64,000 bases of DNA, taken from Paraburkholderia hayleyella (GTDB lineage: Bacteria; Pseudomonadota; Gammaproteobacteria; Burkholderiales; Burkholderiaceae). The notes under the pieces are model-generated. The model was not told the origin of the DNA, ran no database searches, and was given only the letters and a program-made list of their open reading frames with translations. This document shows positions 9,228 to 21,070 of the stretch, one piece after another (the stretch's first letter is position 1; the number at the start of each line of letters is the position of its first letter). The translations under genes were made by a program, and so were the position numbers. The DNA lies in the NCBI RefSeq assembly GCF_009455685.1, contig NZ_QPES01000001.1:2294001-2358000 (forward strand), written 5' to 3'.

Positions 9228-10043
9228 TTACCCCTCAGCGCCGGGCGGCTTGGTCTTTAACAAAATATGCTTGGCGATCCCGCGCACGATATTGACCTCC
9301 TCTGCTTCAAGGCCCGAACGCGCAAACAGCTGACGCAAACGCGACATGAGTTTCTTGGGATGGCCAGGATCGAGAAACGCTAGCGCAATCAGGGCCTGTT
9401 CCAGATGCACATACATGCGTTCGATATCGTCGCTGGCCGCCCATGCGCTCCCAACGGAAGCCGGCAGCGACGACAGCAATGGCGAGCCCGCCGCAGCGCT
9501 GGCCGAGGAAAACGCCGCACGCAATTCATAAGCCAGCACCTGCACCGCCTGAGCGAGATTCAGCGAGCTATACGCCGGGTTCGCGGGAATATGCGCACGC
9601 ACGCTGCAACGCTCGACGTCTTCGTTTGACAAACCCGTGCGCTCATTACCGAACACCAGCGCCATCTCGCCCTGCGCCGCGTGCGTGCAGGCCTCAAGCG
9701 CCGCGGTTTTCGGCGTGAGTTGCGGCGGGCCGTACTCGCGCGAACGCGCGGTCAGCGCCATCGACCATTGCACGCCCGCCAGCGCCTCGGCCAGCGTCGG
9801 CACCACTTGCGCGGCGGCCAGCACATCGGTGGCGCCAGACGCCATGGCCAGCGCCTCCGGCTCCGCCAACACCCCTGACACGCGTGGCGCAACCAGCACG
9901 AGCCGCGTAAAACCCATCGTTTTGAGCGCGCGGGCGGCCGCGCCGACGTTACCTGGATGGCTCGGTTCGACCAGAATGAAACGCGTCGCGGCAAACCCGG
10001 CAAAGACAGCCGGCACGGGCGGTGAAGAAAGGGAATGGGTCAC
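9228..10043 (-). CDS. trmJ: tRNA (cytidine/uridine-2'-O-)-methyltransferase
   Basis: TrmJ methylates the 2'-OH of nucleotide 32 in the anticodon loop of certain tRNAs using S-adenosylmethionine. The 271-residue protein shows the SpoU/TrmD-fold motifs: motif 1 EPSHPGNVGAAARALKTMGF, motif 2 VFGNERTGLSNEDVERC and motif 3 PANPAYSSLNLAQAVQVLAYE, which form the knotted cofactor site. An insert of Ser/Ala-rich sequence (about residues 175-195) precedes the C-terminal helices. It is convergent with lpxH and divergent from suhB. Confidence 0.9.
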   Translation of the reverse strand: MTHSLSSPPVPAVFAGFAATRFILVEPSHPGNVGAAARALKTMGFTRLVLVAPRVSGVLAEPEALAMASGATDVLAAAQVVPTLAEALAGVQWSMALTARSREYGPPQLTPKTAALEACTHAAQGEMALVFGNERTGLSNEDVERCSVRAHIPANPAYSSLNLAQAVQVLAYELRAAFSSASAAAGSPLLSSLPASVGSAWAASDDIERMYVHLEQALIALAFLDPGHPKKLMSRLRQLFARSGLEAEEVNIVRGIAKHILLKTKPPGAEG

Positions 10044-10100
10044 GGCTTAAGGTCGGGCAAGTTGGAAGAAGCGCTATGTTAGCGTCATCCCGAGCGCGCA

Positions 10101-10144
10101 CAGCATGCTTTAACAGCATGCTGCCCGAGTGGCCAGGACTCGGG
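10101..10144. promoter_or_regulatory. Two adjacent inverted repeats between trmJ and suhB
   Basis: A 9-bp inverted repeat (CAGCATGCT, 5-base loop, AGCATGCTG; 10101-10123) is followed directly by a 7-bp one (CCCGAGT, 7-base loop, ACTCGGG; 10124-10144). A TAAAAT hexamer at 10145-10150 could be a -10 box for the suhB transcript. The repeats may be operator or RNA structure; neither is shown. Confidence 0.4.
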
Positions 10145-10326
10145 TAAAATCGCGCTCTCGCGCTGTCTTCAGACAGACGCCTCGTTCTTGTCCAATTCGT
10201 CTCGCCCCGTCTTGTCGATGGAAAGCGCCGTTGACCGCGCCTCACATTGCCACCTTGCTTTTCCGGCATATTTCAACCGGCCATGCCCTGTGATAATTCC
10301 AGGCGCTGGCAAAAGGATCCAGGCTC

Positions 10327-11130
10327 ATGCATCCCATGCTTAACATCGCGGTCAAGGCCGCTCGCCGCGCCGCGCAAATCATCAATCGGGCCTCGCTCGA
10401 TCTCGATCTGGTCCAGGTCAGCAAAAAGCAGCACAACGATTTCGTGACCGAAGTCGACAAGGCAGCCGAAGCCGCGATCCTCGATACCCTCAAAACCGCC
10501 TACCCCGATCACGCCTTTTTGGCGGAAGAATCCGGCCGCTCCGACAACGAATCCGAATTCCAGTGGATCATCGATCCGCTCGACGGCACCACGAACTTCA
10601 TCCACGGCTTTCCTTACTACTGCGTGTCGATTGCGCTGGTGCACAAGGGCATCGTGACCCAGGCCGTGGTATATGACCCGACTCGCAACGATTTGTTTAC
10701 GGCCTCGCGCGGCCGTGGCGCGTTTCTGAATGACCGCCGCATTCGCGTCGGCCGCCGCGACCGGCTCGCCGATGGCCTGATTGCCACGGGCTTTCCGTTC
10801 CGCGACAAGAGCGGGCTCGAACCCTACACCCGTCTGTTCACCGACATGACCGAAGCTTGCGCCGGCCTGCGCCGCCCAGGCGCGGCCGCGCTCGATCTGG
10901 CGAACGTCGCCGCCGGGCGTCTGGATGGTTTTTTCGAGCAAGGCATTCATGCCTGGGATGTCGCCGCGGGCAGCCTGCTGATTACGGAAGCGGGAGGGTT
11001 GGTCGGCAATTACACGGGCGATTCGGATTTCCTGCATCTCGGCGAGATTCTGGCGGGCAACCCCAAGCTGTATGCGCAGATGGTCCCGATTGTCTCGCGC
11101 TATAGCCGTCTGAAGCAGCCAGGCGCCTGA
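10327..11130 (+). CDS. suhB: Inositol-1-monophosphatase family protein
   Basis: A Mg2+/Li+-sensitive phosphatase of the inositol monophosphatase family; bacterial SuhB also joins Nus factors in rRNA antitermination. The 267-residue product has the metal-site motifs [25 protein letters not shown] and [15 protein letters not shown] in the usual order and spacing. Start [15 protein letters not shown] matches the family. It is divergent from trmJ and closed by a hairpin terminator at 11173. The antitermination role is family knowledge, not visible here. Confidence 0.94.
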   Translation: MHPMLNIAVKAARRAAQIINRASLDLDLVQVSKKQHNDFVTEVDKAAEAAILDTLKTAYPDHAFLAEESGRSDNESEFQWIIDPLDGTTNFIHGFPYYCVSIALVHKGIVTQAVVYDPTRNDLFTASRGRGAFLNDRRIRVGRRDRLADGLIATGFPFRDKSGLEPYTRLFTDMTEACAGLRRPGAAALDLANVAAGRLDGFFEQGIHAWDVAAGSLLITEAGGLVGNYTGDSDFLHLGEILAGNPKLYAQMVPIVSRYSRLKQPGA

Positions 11131-11172
11131 GTACGGCTAAGGACACGGACAGCGGCTCGCCTGTTTTGTTTT

Positions 11173-11195
11173 AAAGCGGCTTCGGCCGCTTTTTT
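11173..11195 (+). terminator. Rho-independent terminator of suhB
   Basis: An 8-bp stem (AAAGCGGC / GCCGCTTT) with a TTCG tetraloop runs straight into a T6 tract, 43 bases after the suhB stop. Confidence 0.92.
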
Positions 11196-11215
11196 GCTTC
11201 CTGGCTTTCCAGATT

Positions 11216-11243
11216 TCCCCCGATCTCCCCGATCTCCCCGATC
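11216..11243. repeat. 9-bp tandem repeat, 3 copies
   Basis: The unit tccccgatc is repeated three times downstream of the suhB terminator. Confidence 0.8.
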
Positions 11244-11354
11244 TGCTGTTGCCAGCCGCGCTCGGCACCTTGAGCGCGCGAGGCGATGCCGCGCCGCTCA
11301 AGCGCGCGCTCGAACACCGGTGGCTACGCGCCCCAGCGCGGGGGAGTTCCACCA

Positions 11355-11390
11355 CGGATACGGATACGGATACGGATACCGATACCGATA
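11355..11390. repeat. 6-bp tandem repeat, 6 copies
   Basis: Four cggata units are followed by two ccgata units, 52 bases beyond the autotransporter stop codon. Confidence 0.9.
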
Positions 11391-11442
11391 CGGCCCGGTT
11401 CAGACGCCCAGCGTCCGAACCCAGGCCCGCTTTAAGCGCCCC

Positions 11443-12798
11443 CTAAAACTTCCACAGCACGCTGCCCTGGATCGCGTTATCCCGGTACCCGCTGCCGTAC
11501 TGGCCGGCATAGCTGAACCCCAGCGTCGCGTTTTTGCCGACGCTGATATCGACGCCGAGCTCCACCACCGCGCTATCGCGCGCCAGCGGCACGCCCGCGA
11601 TGCTGAAGGTGGTCGGGCTGCCGGTAAAGGCCATGCGCGCTGTCGGCGAAAGAGCGCCAAACGCATGGCGCCAGCCCACCATCGCACGCGGCATCAGCGT
11701 GGTCTGGCTGCCCAGTTCGAAGCGGGTCGCGGCGCGCACGCCCAGCGTCGAATACGCCAGGTTTTGCGTGTCTTCGTCGCCGGTGAGCGCGCTCACGCCG
11801 CCATCTTCGGCAAAGCCGTTGGTATGCAGCACCACATAAGCCAGACCGGCGAAGGGCTCCAGCGCCACCGGCCCGAGCGCCGTGGCATAGCCCGCTTCAC
11901 CGAAGATCTGGGCCGTGCCTGCGCCGTAATTGGCCGATGGGTTGCCCGAGAAGTCACCGAAATTAATGCTGCGGTTCACCTGCACCCGGTTCCACGAATA
12001 CGCCGTGCCCATGCGCAATGCCACGTCATCGAGCTGCGCGCCGCCATACAGCGCCACGTGATAACTGTCGATGGTGCTGGAGGCGTTGTTCGCGCTGGTA
12101 TCGAACGCGCTGCTGCTAACGCCGCTGGCCACCCCAACCCGCCAGGTTTCGTTCAGCGCCGTATCCGCGCCGACGATAAAGCCCGTGCTGCTGCGGTCCA
12201 CGCTGGCGGCGTTGCCATCGCTGCCGAGACGTCCTTGCGAGCCGTAGGTTTGGCCCCAGACACTCGTGACGCGTGACGGCGTGGTGTTGCAGGCAGCGCT
12301 GGCCGCGAGATCCGAAGCCGCAGCCGTCTTGCAGGCCGCCGCGCTGGCGTTCAGCGCCGCCAGTGAATCGGCGTCGGGTGTGCTGGCTTGCCGCAGACGG
12401 TCCGTCACGGCATCGCGCAGATAACGGCTGTCGTCGAGCATCACGCTGCGGGCGCTGGCGTGGATTTCGCCCGACAGGCTGTCGAAGGCGCGCCGTGCGC
12501 TGGCGGCATCGAGCGAGAGCAAGGCGGTGTAGATCGGGTTATTGGTCGGCAGCGCCGCCAGCCCGCTGGCGACAGCGCGCTGGTTCGGCGTGAGCGCGAT
12601 ATCCGGGAATATCGTGCCGTTTAGCGCCAGCGTCAGGTACACGTTATTGGCGTCATAACCGAGGCTCGGGGCGAGAAACGCGAGGTTCGACGTGGCGTTG
12701 GCAAAGGTGCCGCTCAGGCCACTCGCCGCGCTCAGAATCGTGTACTTGCTGTTCGAACCGTAGTTGCCGCTCGCCGCCAGCACGTGCACCGTGCCCCC
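11443..12798 (-). CDS. Autotransporter C-terminal barrel domain, out of frame with its passenger
   Basis: This frame encodes the end of the passenger and the ~280-residue outer-membrane barrel that would carry the upstream passenger across the outer membrane. It reads HVLAASGNYGSNSKYTILSA, then a linker helix region, then amphipathic strands such as WRVGVASGVSSSAF and LEPFAGLAYVVLHTNGF. It ends GSVLWKF with the terminal aromatic residue used for recognition by BamA. The first ATG of this frame is at 12789, but there is no sign that translation starts there. It is the displaced 3' part of the passenger gene at 12732-22421; one extra base in the C5 run (plus strand 12794-12798) would fuse them. 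Confidence 0.9.
   Translation of the reverse strand, partial: GGTVHVLAASGNYGSNSKYTILSAASGLSGTFANATSNLAFLAPSLGYDANNVYLTLALNGTIFPDIALTPNQRAVASGLAALPTNNPIYTALLSLDAASARRAFDSLSGEIHASARSVMLDDSRYLRDAVTDRLRQASTPDADSLAALNASAAACKTAAASDLAASAACNTTPSRVTSVWGQTYGSQGRLGSDGNAASVDRSSTGFIVGADTALNETWRVGVASGVSSSAFDTSANNASSTIDSYHVALYGGAQLDDVALRMGTAYSWNRVQVNRSINFGDFSGNPSANYGAGTAQIFGEAGYATALGPVALEPFAGLAYVVLHTNGFAEDGGVSALTGDEDTQNLAYSTLGVRAATRFELGSQTTLMPRAMVGWRHAFGALSPTARMAFTGSPTTFSIAGVPLARDSAVVELGVDISVGKNATLGFSYAGQYGSGYRDNAIQGSVLWKF
12794..12798 (-). other. Frameshift site in the autotransporter (G5 where G6 is expected)
   Basis: The coding strand reads GCGGGGGCACG. With a sixth G it would read A-G-G-T-V-H-V and join passenger and barrel without gap. 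Confidence 0.85.
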
Positions 12799-13019
12799 GC
12801 GAGGCTGGCCGTGCCCGTCGCGTCGATCCGGTTGCCCGCTTGCTGCGCGCTGGCCGCGACCTGATACACCGAATCCGGCGCAAAGCTGACGTCGCCCGCT
12901 ACCTTGAGCGTGGCAGCCGGCGCACCTGGCGCCGCCGTGCCACCGGTTTTCACGGTAAGCGCGCCCACCGTGCCGCCCCCACCCAGCGTGGCGCCATCGT
13001 TGACTGTCACGGCCGAACG

Positions 13020-16000
13020 CGCCGCCGTGCCGTCGATCACCAGCGTGCCCGCATTCACCGTGGTCGCGCCCGAATACGAATTAACCCCGCCGAAGACGGT
13101 CGTGCCACTGCCTTCCTTCGTCACGCCCGCGCTGCCGCTGATCGCGCCATCGAAACGCTGGTCGCTGGCGTCGCCAAAACTCAGCGCGTTCGCGCCCAGC
13201 GCGAGTGCGCTGCCCGCCGCCCCCGCCAGCGAACGTACGCGGCCGATCCGGCCCGAGGCCACATCCAGCGTCGCCGCCTGACCTAAGCTCAGCGCGCCGA
13301 TAGAAGCGAGGCTCGCGTCCTGGCCCAGCACCAGCGCGCCCGCGCTGACGCTCAAATCGCCGGTGAAGGTGTTCGCGCCTTTGAGCGTTTGCGTGCCGCT
13401 GCCCTGTTTCACGAGACCGCCGCTACCGCTGATCGAGCCGCCGAACTGCTGGTCGCTGCTGTCGCCGAAGGTCAGCGTATTGGCCCCCAGCGCCACCGAG
13501 GTCCCCGCCACGCCCTTGAGCTGGGCGAGTGTCTGGCTGCTCTGGCTGCCCGAGAGATCGAAGACGGTAGCGGCTTGCGCCAGGTTCACCGTGCTGTCTG
13601 CCGCCAGCCGCCCGTTCGCACCCAGCGCCAGCGTGCCACCGTTGATGGTCGCTTCACCCGAATAGGTATTCGCGCCATCCAGCGTTTGCGTGCCGCTGCC
13701 TTGCTTGACCAGCCCGCCGCTGCCGCTGATCGAGCCGCCAAAGGTCTGGTTCGTGCTGTCGCCGAAAGTCAGCGTGTTGTTGCCGAGTGCGATCGTGCTG
13801 CCTCGAGCACCCGCCAGGGCACCCAGCGTACTGCTGCCGCCCGCCGCGAGATCGAAGCCCGCGCCCGCTGCCGCCAGATTCAGCGCGCTGCCCGCCGCGA
13901 GGCGGCCGCCGCCTTTCAGCGCGAGCGTGCCCGCGTTGACCGTGGTACCACCGCTGTAGGTATTCACGCCGCTCAAGGTCTGCGTGCCGCTGCCCTCCTT
14001 GACCAGGCCGCCGCTGCCACTGATCGCCCCGGCGAATTCCGTGTTCGCGCTATCGCCCAGCGCCAGCGTGCTGCCGCCGAGCTCCAGCAGGCTGCCGCCC
14101 GCGCCGCTCAAGCCCCCGATGCGCTGGCTGCGGCCGCTGCCCGACAGGTCGACCTTCGTGCCGGTCTGTTCGAGATTCAGCGCGCCCGCTCCGCCCAAAC
14201 TCGCGCCCGCGCCGAGTGCCAGCGTGCCGTTGCGCACCGTGGTGCCGCCGGTATAGGTGTTCGCGCCACTCAGGGTCTGGACGCCTGAGCCCTGCTTCAC
14301 GATGCCGCCGCTGCCGCTGATCACGCCATCGAAGTGCTGGTCGCTCGCATCGCCAAAGGCCAGCGTGTTGCCGCCGAGGGCAATCGTGCTGTGCCCCACA
14401 CCGGAGAGCGCGCCGATGGTTTGCGGGCCACTGGCCGCGGCGAGATCGAACTTCGCATTGGCCTGAGCCAGATTCACCGCTCCCGTGGCGGCGAGGCTGC
14501 CGCCCGCGCCCAGGGCCAGCGTGCCGTTGTTGATCACCGTGCCGCCGCTGTAGGTATTGGCGCCACTCAGCGTCTGCGTGCCGCCGCCGTCCTTGACCAG
14601 TGCGCCACTGCCGCCGATCACCCCAGCGAAGGTCTGGTTGCCGCCATCGCTGAGCGTCAACGTGTTCGAGCCGAGCGCCACCTTGCTCGTCGCCGAACCG
14701 GCCAGCGAGCCCAGCGTCTGGTTCGCGCCGCCCGACATATCGAAGCGCGTGCCATCGCCTGCCAGGTTCATCGCTCCGTTTTGCGCCAGCGCGCCGTTGC
14801 CCGTGAGCGCGAGCGTGCCTTCCTTGATGGTGGTGCCACCGGTATAGGTGCTGGCATCGCTCAGCGTCACCGTGCCCGCGCCCTGTTTGACGATGCCGCC
14901 ACTGCCCTCGATCACGCCGTCAAAACGCTGGGCCGTGGCATCGCCAAAACTCAGCGTTTTCGCGCCCAGCGCCACCTTGCTGCCGGCCACACCGCTTAAG
15001 GCGCCAATGCTCTGGTTCGTCTTGCTGGCGGAAATATCGAAGATCGTCTGTTGATTCGCCAGGATCACCGCGCCGCCGCCCGTCAGGCTACCGTTCTCGC
15101 CCAGCGCCAGGGTGCCGCCGTTGATCGTGGTGCTGCCGGTGTAGGTGTTGGTGCCATTCAGCATTTGTTTGTCGTTCCCCTCCTTGACGATGCTGCCCGT
15201 CCCCGCCATGCCGCCATTGAAGGTTTCATCGCCGGTGCCGCCCAGCGTCAGCTGGTTAGCGCCCAGCGCAATCGTGCTGCCCTCTTCGCCAACCAGCGAG
15301 CCGATGGTTTGCAGCCCGCCTGCCGCCAGATCGAGCACCGCGCCCGAGCCCACCACCACGGTGCTGTTCGCGGATAAACGTCCGCCGACTCCGACCACTA
15401 GCGTGCCGTCCTTGATCAGCGTGTTGCCGGTAAACGTGCTGACGCCGGTAAACGTTTCCTTGCCCGCACCTTGCTTGATGATGCCGCCCGTGCCTTCGAT
15501 CGAACCGGCGAAGTTATGGTCATAACCGTCACCGAAGGTCAGCGTGTTGCCGCCCAGCACCACCCGGCTGCCCGCCGTGCCGCTCAAGCCGCCGATGGTC
15601 TGGTTCGCGCCCGCGCCGTAATTGTCGATGTCGAACACCGCGCCGCCACCGGCCAGGTTCACCGTGCTTTGCCCCGAGAGGCTGCCGTTCGCGCCCAGGG
15701 TCAGCGTGCCTTCGTTGATGGTGGTATCGCCGGTGTAGGTGTTGGCGCCATTGAGCGTCTGCGTGCCGCCGCCTTGTTTGGTGATGCCGCCCGTGCCGCT
15801 GATCGCGCCGTCGAAGCTCTGGTTGCTCGCATCGCCCAGCGTCAGCGTATTGCCGCCGAGCGTGACCGCGCTACCCGCGCCGCCCTTCAGCACGCCTACG
15901 GTCTGGTTGCCGCTGCTGGCGGAAATATCGAAGGTCGCGCCGTTGCCCGCCACGTTCACCACCGCGCCACTCCCCAGGCTGCCGCCGCCTGCGAGTGACA

Positions 16001-19000
16001 GCGTGCCCTCATTGATCGTGGTTTCACCGGTGTAGGTGTTGGCGCCGCTCAGCGTTTGCGTGCCTGCGCCTTGCTTGACGATGCCCCCCGAGCCGCTGAT
16101 CGTGCCGCCAAAATCGTGCGCGCTGCCACCGGCCGTGGTGTCGCCCAGCGTCAGCGTGTTGTCCCCCAGCTTCACCTGCGCGCCGCCCACCCCATCGAGC
16201 CCGCCGATGGTCCGGCCGCCCCCGCTATAGGCGATGCTGAAGGTCGCGCCCGTCGCGGCGACGTCCACCGTGTTGTTCGCGGCGAGGCTACCCGTCATGC
16301 CCAGCGCCAGCGTGCCGTTATTGATGGTGGTTTTGCCGGTATAGGTGTTAGCGCCGTCCAGCGTTTGCGTGCCGCTGCCCTGCTTGACGATGCTCCCTGT
16401 GCCACTGATCACGCCAGAATAGAAACCATCATATTCGCGGCCAAAACTCAGCGTGTTAGCGCCCAGCACGATCTGGCTGTCCGCCACCCCCTCCAACTGG
16501 CCAATGGTCTGGCCACCACGGCTGTCAGCAATATCGAACGCCGCACCCGCCATTGCGAGATTCACCATGCCGGTCGCGGTGAGCGAACCCTCGCCGCTCA
16601 GTGCCAGCGTTCCCGCGTTAATCGTGGTGCCGCCGGTATAACTATGGTTGCCCGTCAACGTTTCACGGCCGCTGCCGATCTTGTAGATACTGCCCGCGCC
16701 CGCGATATTGCCGTCATAGGTATGGTCGTCGTCATCGCCGAGCGTCAGCGCATCGGCGCCGAGTATCACCGTGCTGCCCGTCTCGCCCGTGAGCGCACCG
16801 ACGCTCTGATACCCGCCTGCCGAGAGATCCAGTGTCGCGCCCGTGCCTACCCAGACCTTGCCGCTACTCGACAAACGTCCGAACTGGCCTAGTACGAGCG
16901 AGCCCTGCCGGATCAAGGTGTCGCCGGTGTATGTGTTGTAGCCGTCGAACGTCTGGCTATAGCGCCCCTCCTTGATCACGCCACCGTTGCCGCTAATCGT
17001 GCCGTTGAAAACCTGGTCGGCCAGCAGGTTCAGTGTCAGCGTGCGCTCGCCCAGCGCCACCGTGCCCCCCACCCCAATGCTGCTTAAGCCGCCGATACTC
17101 TGGTCGCCATTGCTCGCGGAAATATCGAATCCCCCGAGGTCACCTAAACGCACCGCCGTCCTATCCAGGCTGCCGTCCGCAGCCAGCGCCAGCGTGCCCT
17201 GGCTGATGTCCGTCGTACCGGTGTAGGTATTGGCACCCGTCAGCGTTTGCGTATTCGCACCTTGTTTGACAAGACCGCCGCTGCCACGGATCACGCCAGC
17301 GAACGTCGCATCACCCGCGTTGCCCAGCCCCAGCACCAGGTTGTTTGCGCCCAGCACCACCTGGCTGCCCGCTACGCCGTTTAAAGCGCCAACGTTCTGG
17401 AGTGTGCTGCCATTCGTGACATCAAACTTCGCGTTCTGGCCTGTGAGGTTCACCTCCCCCTCGCCTTGAAAACTGCCGCCCGAACCCACCGCCAGCGTGC
17501 CGTCATTGATCGTGGTGCTGCCGCTGTAATTGGTCGAGATGCCTAGCGTTTGCGTGCCGCTGCCCGTTTTGACCAGACCGCCCGAGCCGTAAAGCATGCC
17601 AGCGAAGCTATGGTCATCGTTGTCGCCCAGCGTCAGTGTCGTCAAGCCTAGCGATACCGTGCTACTGGCCACGCTGCTGTTCAGCGACCCGAGAACCGGA
17701 TTCACGCCTGAGTTAAAAACCAGCGCGGCATTTGCCCCCGTCAGGTTCACCGCACTCCCCGCTGCCAGCGAGCCGCTTCCCATCACATTCAGTTCGCCTT
17801 CGTTGATCGTGGTGCCGCCGGTATAGGTATTCGCCCCGAACAAGTAAGTCGGGCTTATCCCTTGCTTGACGATGCCACCGGTACCGCTTATCGCACCCTC
17901 GACATATCCGCCTGACGCCGCGCCGAATGTCAGCGTATTGGCGCCCAGGACAACCGTGCTGCCCACCGCCGTAACCAGATCCCCGATCGTCTGGTTGGCG
18001 TGGGCCGCCGAAATATCGAATACGGTCTGGTCGTTGGCGAGCCGCAGCCCACCCGTGGCGGCCAGACTGCCGTTTGCGCCCAGCGCCAGCGTGCCGACAT
18101 TGACCGTGGTGCCGCCCGTATAGGTATTGGCCCCCTCCAGCGTTTGCGTGCCCGAGCCCTGCTTGATGATGCCGCCGCTGCCCGTGATAACGCCGCTGAA
18201 GGTTTGCGCACTCGCATCGCCAAAGGTCAGAGTCTGCCCGCCGAGCGCAACGGTGCTGCCACTCGCCCCGGCCAGCGCGGTGAGGTTAGCGCCATACGTC
18301 TCCGAAATATCGAACGTGGCCCCAGCACCCACGTTGACCCGGCTCGCGGAGGCCAGGCTGCCCGTCCAGTTCAGCGCGAGCGTGCCCTCGTTCACTCGCA
18401 CTTCGCCGGTAAAGGTGTTGGCTGCATAGACGGTGTCCTTGCCCGCGCCTTGCTTGACGATGCCCCCCGTACCGCTGATGACACTCCCAAGGGGGTGATC
18501 ATTGGCATCGCCAAAGGTCAGCGTGTTGCCGCCCAGCACCACCCGGCTGCCCGCCGCCATGGCGCTCATGCCGCCGATGGTCTGGTTCGCGCCCGCGCCG
18601 TTGTCCCCGATGTCGAACACCGCATTGGGCCCCGACAGGACCACGGTACTGTTTTGCGCGAGACGGCCGCTGGCGCTTAAGGTCAGCGTGCCGTTATAGA
18701 TCGTGGTGTCGCCGGTATAAGTATTGACGCCGGTCAGCCTTTGCTGGCCTGCCCCCGACTTGTCGATGCCGCCGCTGCCGCTGATCGTGCCGGCAAAATC
18801 CTGCTGGGTCGCATCGCCCAACTGCAACGTGTTGTCGCCGAGCGTGACCGCGCTACCTGCGCCGCCCTTCAGCACGCTCACGATCTGTTTGCCGCTGCTG
18901 GCGGAAATATCGAAGGTCGCGCCGTTGCCTGCCACGTTCACCACCGCGCCCATCGCCAGGCGACCGTCATCCTTAAGTGACAACGTGCCCGCGTTGATCG

Positions 19001-21070
19001 TGGTTTCACCGGTGTAGGTGTTGGCGCCGCTCAGCGTTTGCGTGCCTGTGCCTTGCTTGACGATGCCCCCCGTGCCGTTGATCGTGCCGCCAAAATCGTG
19101 CGTGCTGCCACCGGCCGTAGTGTCGCCCAGCGTCAGCGTGTTGCCGCCCAGCTCTACCCAAGCGCCTCCCACGCCATCGAGCCCGCCAATCGTCCGGCTG
19201 CCGCCACTTGCAGCGACGGAAGCAATGCTGAAGGTCGCATTCGGCCCGCTGAGGACCACCGTATTGTTCCCGGCGAGACTGCCCGTCGCGCCTAACGCTA
19301 GCGTGCCGCCGTTGATGGTGGTGGTACCGGTATAGGTATTCGCGCCATTCAGCGTCTGCGTGCCGCCCCCCTGTTTGACGATGCCTCCCGTGCCGCTCAT
19401 CTCACCCGCGAAGGTCCGGTCTAAACCATCCCCCAACGTCAGCGTGTTGCCCCCCAGAATAACGCTGCTGCCCGCCACCCCCAACAACCCGCCGATGGTC
19501 TGGTTACCGGCCGAGGCAAGATTGAAAACCGTCCCCGAAGCAGCGGTATTCACCAAGCCTGTCGCCGCCAGCGAGCCTTGGCTGCCCAGCGCCAGCGTGC
19601 CCTCGTTGATGGTGGTGCCGCCGGTATAGGTGTTCGCGCCATTCAGGTTCTGTATGCCGCTGCCTTGCTTGATGAGGCTGCCCCCCTCACCGCTCACCAC
19701 GCCCGAAAAAGTGTTAATCGTGGAACCATCGAGCGTCAAGACACGGCTGCCCAGCAAGACCTGGCTGCCGCTGACGCCATTTAGCGCCTGCACGGTCTGG
19801 CCGATGAGGCTGTCGGCGATACTGAAAACCGCCGTTTCACCCGCAAGATTCACCTGTCTGCTGTTCGCCAGCGACCCGCTGCTGCTCAGCGCCAGCGTGC
19901 CCGCGTTGATGGTGGTGTAGCCCGTGTAGATATTGGTCCCCGACAGCGTCACGCTCGACGCGCCGTTTTTGGTCAGGCCGCCATCGCCGCTAATCACGCC
20001 GCTCAAGCCCAGAGCGTTTGAGCCACCCAGATTGAGCGAGGCCCCCGGATTCATAACAAAGTGATTGCCGAGCGACACGGCCGTGCTGCTATCCAGCGTG
20101 AGCGTGGTGCCGAACATCTGGACTGCGCCGGCGCCGAATGCCGTGGACGATCCCACCACGATCTTGCCGTTACTCCAGGACGTGCCGGAAGAATAATTGT
20201 TGTCGCCATTCAGCGTGAGTGTGCCGCTACCTGTTTTTGACAGGTGGCTACTGCCTCCCGCCACAATCGGGCCATTCAATCTCAGATCATTGACACCCGG
20301 GAGCTCGAGGCTGCCATTCAGGACGATCCGGTTGGACAAGCTCACGTTGCGGTTGTTATCCAGCATGGCGTTGCCCGACACTTGCAGGTTGCCGATCCCT
20401 AGTGCGGTATCGCTCCCCACAACCAGCTTCCCTGACCCGATAGACACTGCGCCAAAAAAACTATTGGCGCCATTCAGCGTGAGCGTGTCGCTGCCACTTT
20501 TGATCAGCCCCCCCGTGCCTGAAATGTAGCCGCTCAACGTCAACGGACTGCTCGACAGCGCGGTCAGCGTGTTCTGCAGGTAGATCGGGGTATTCAGTTC
20601 CAGTGGTAAGCCATCCCTAGCGCCAAGCGATGAAGGGCCGCTCACGATGAGCTCGCCGAAGCCCATCGTCCCCGATCTACCTAGCAGCAACGTACCGTTC
20701 TTAAGCTCAGTCGTGCCGCGATAGAGATTGGTCTGATTCAGCGTGAGCGTGCCGCTGCCACTTTTGGCCAGCCTCCCATTTCCGGTAATGGTGCCATTCA
20801 GCGTGAGCGGAGCGAGATCGTTCGCCAACACCTCCAGAGTGTCTGGTGCATTCCACAAGGTGATCGGATTGTTCAATGTCACGCCTTGCGTGGAACTCAG
20901 TCTCGAATTGCCCTGCACCTCGACCGTGCTTGTACCCAGCGCGGTATCACTCCCGACTCGAAGCATCGCGCTATACAGGGAAGTGGTACCCGAATAGGTG
21001 TTGCTGTTCGTCAATATCAGTTGTCCTGCGCCATTCATCAGCCTGCCCGAACCGGAAACCACGCCGGAAA
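13020..21070 (-). repeat. Coding array of about 28 PATR repeats
   Basis: Each unit is about 75-95 residues (roughly 230-290 bp) and has the core NTYTGxTTINxGTLALG, followed by a FDIxxxxxxQTIGxL strand and VxLGxNTLTxGD. Units are most alike between about 13.3 and 19.7 kb and diverge towards the N-terminal end (20-21 kb). Similar neighbouring units make copy-number change by recombination plausible. Boundaries are approximate. Confidence 0.85.

Larger units (their letters stand above)
11131..11442. other. Intergenic region between suhB and the autotransporter
   Basis: It holds the suhB terminator and two short tandem repeats (11216-11243 and 11355-11390). No gene is seen; both flanking genes end here. 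Confidence 0.6.

Noticed and set aside
13389..14288. Long plus-strand open frames inside the autotransporter (for example 11194-12276, 13389-14288, 18000-18680, 21322-22182)
   Set aside because: They are antisense to an evident repeat protein; their length comes from the biased, repeated codon pattern. Their translations match no family and repeat with the array.
13020..21070. Regular repeats suggesting a CRISPR array
   Set aside because: Units are about 230-290 bp, coding and imperfect; there are no short identical repeats with unique spacers, and no cas genes.
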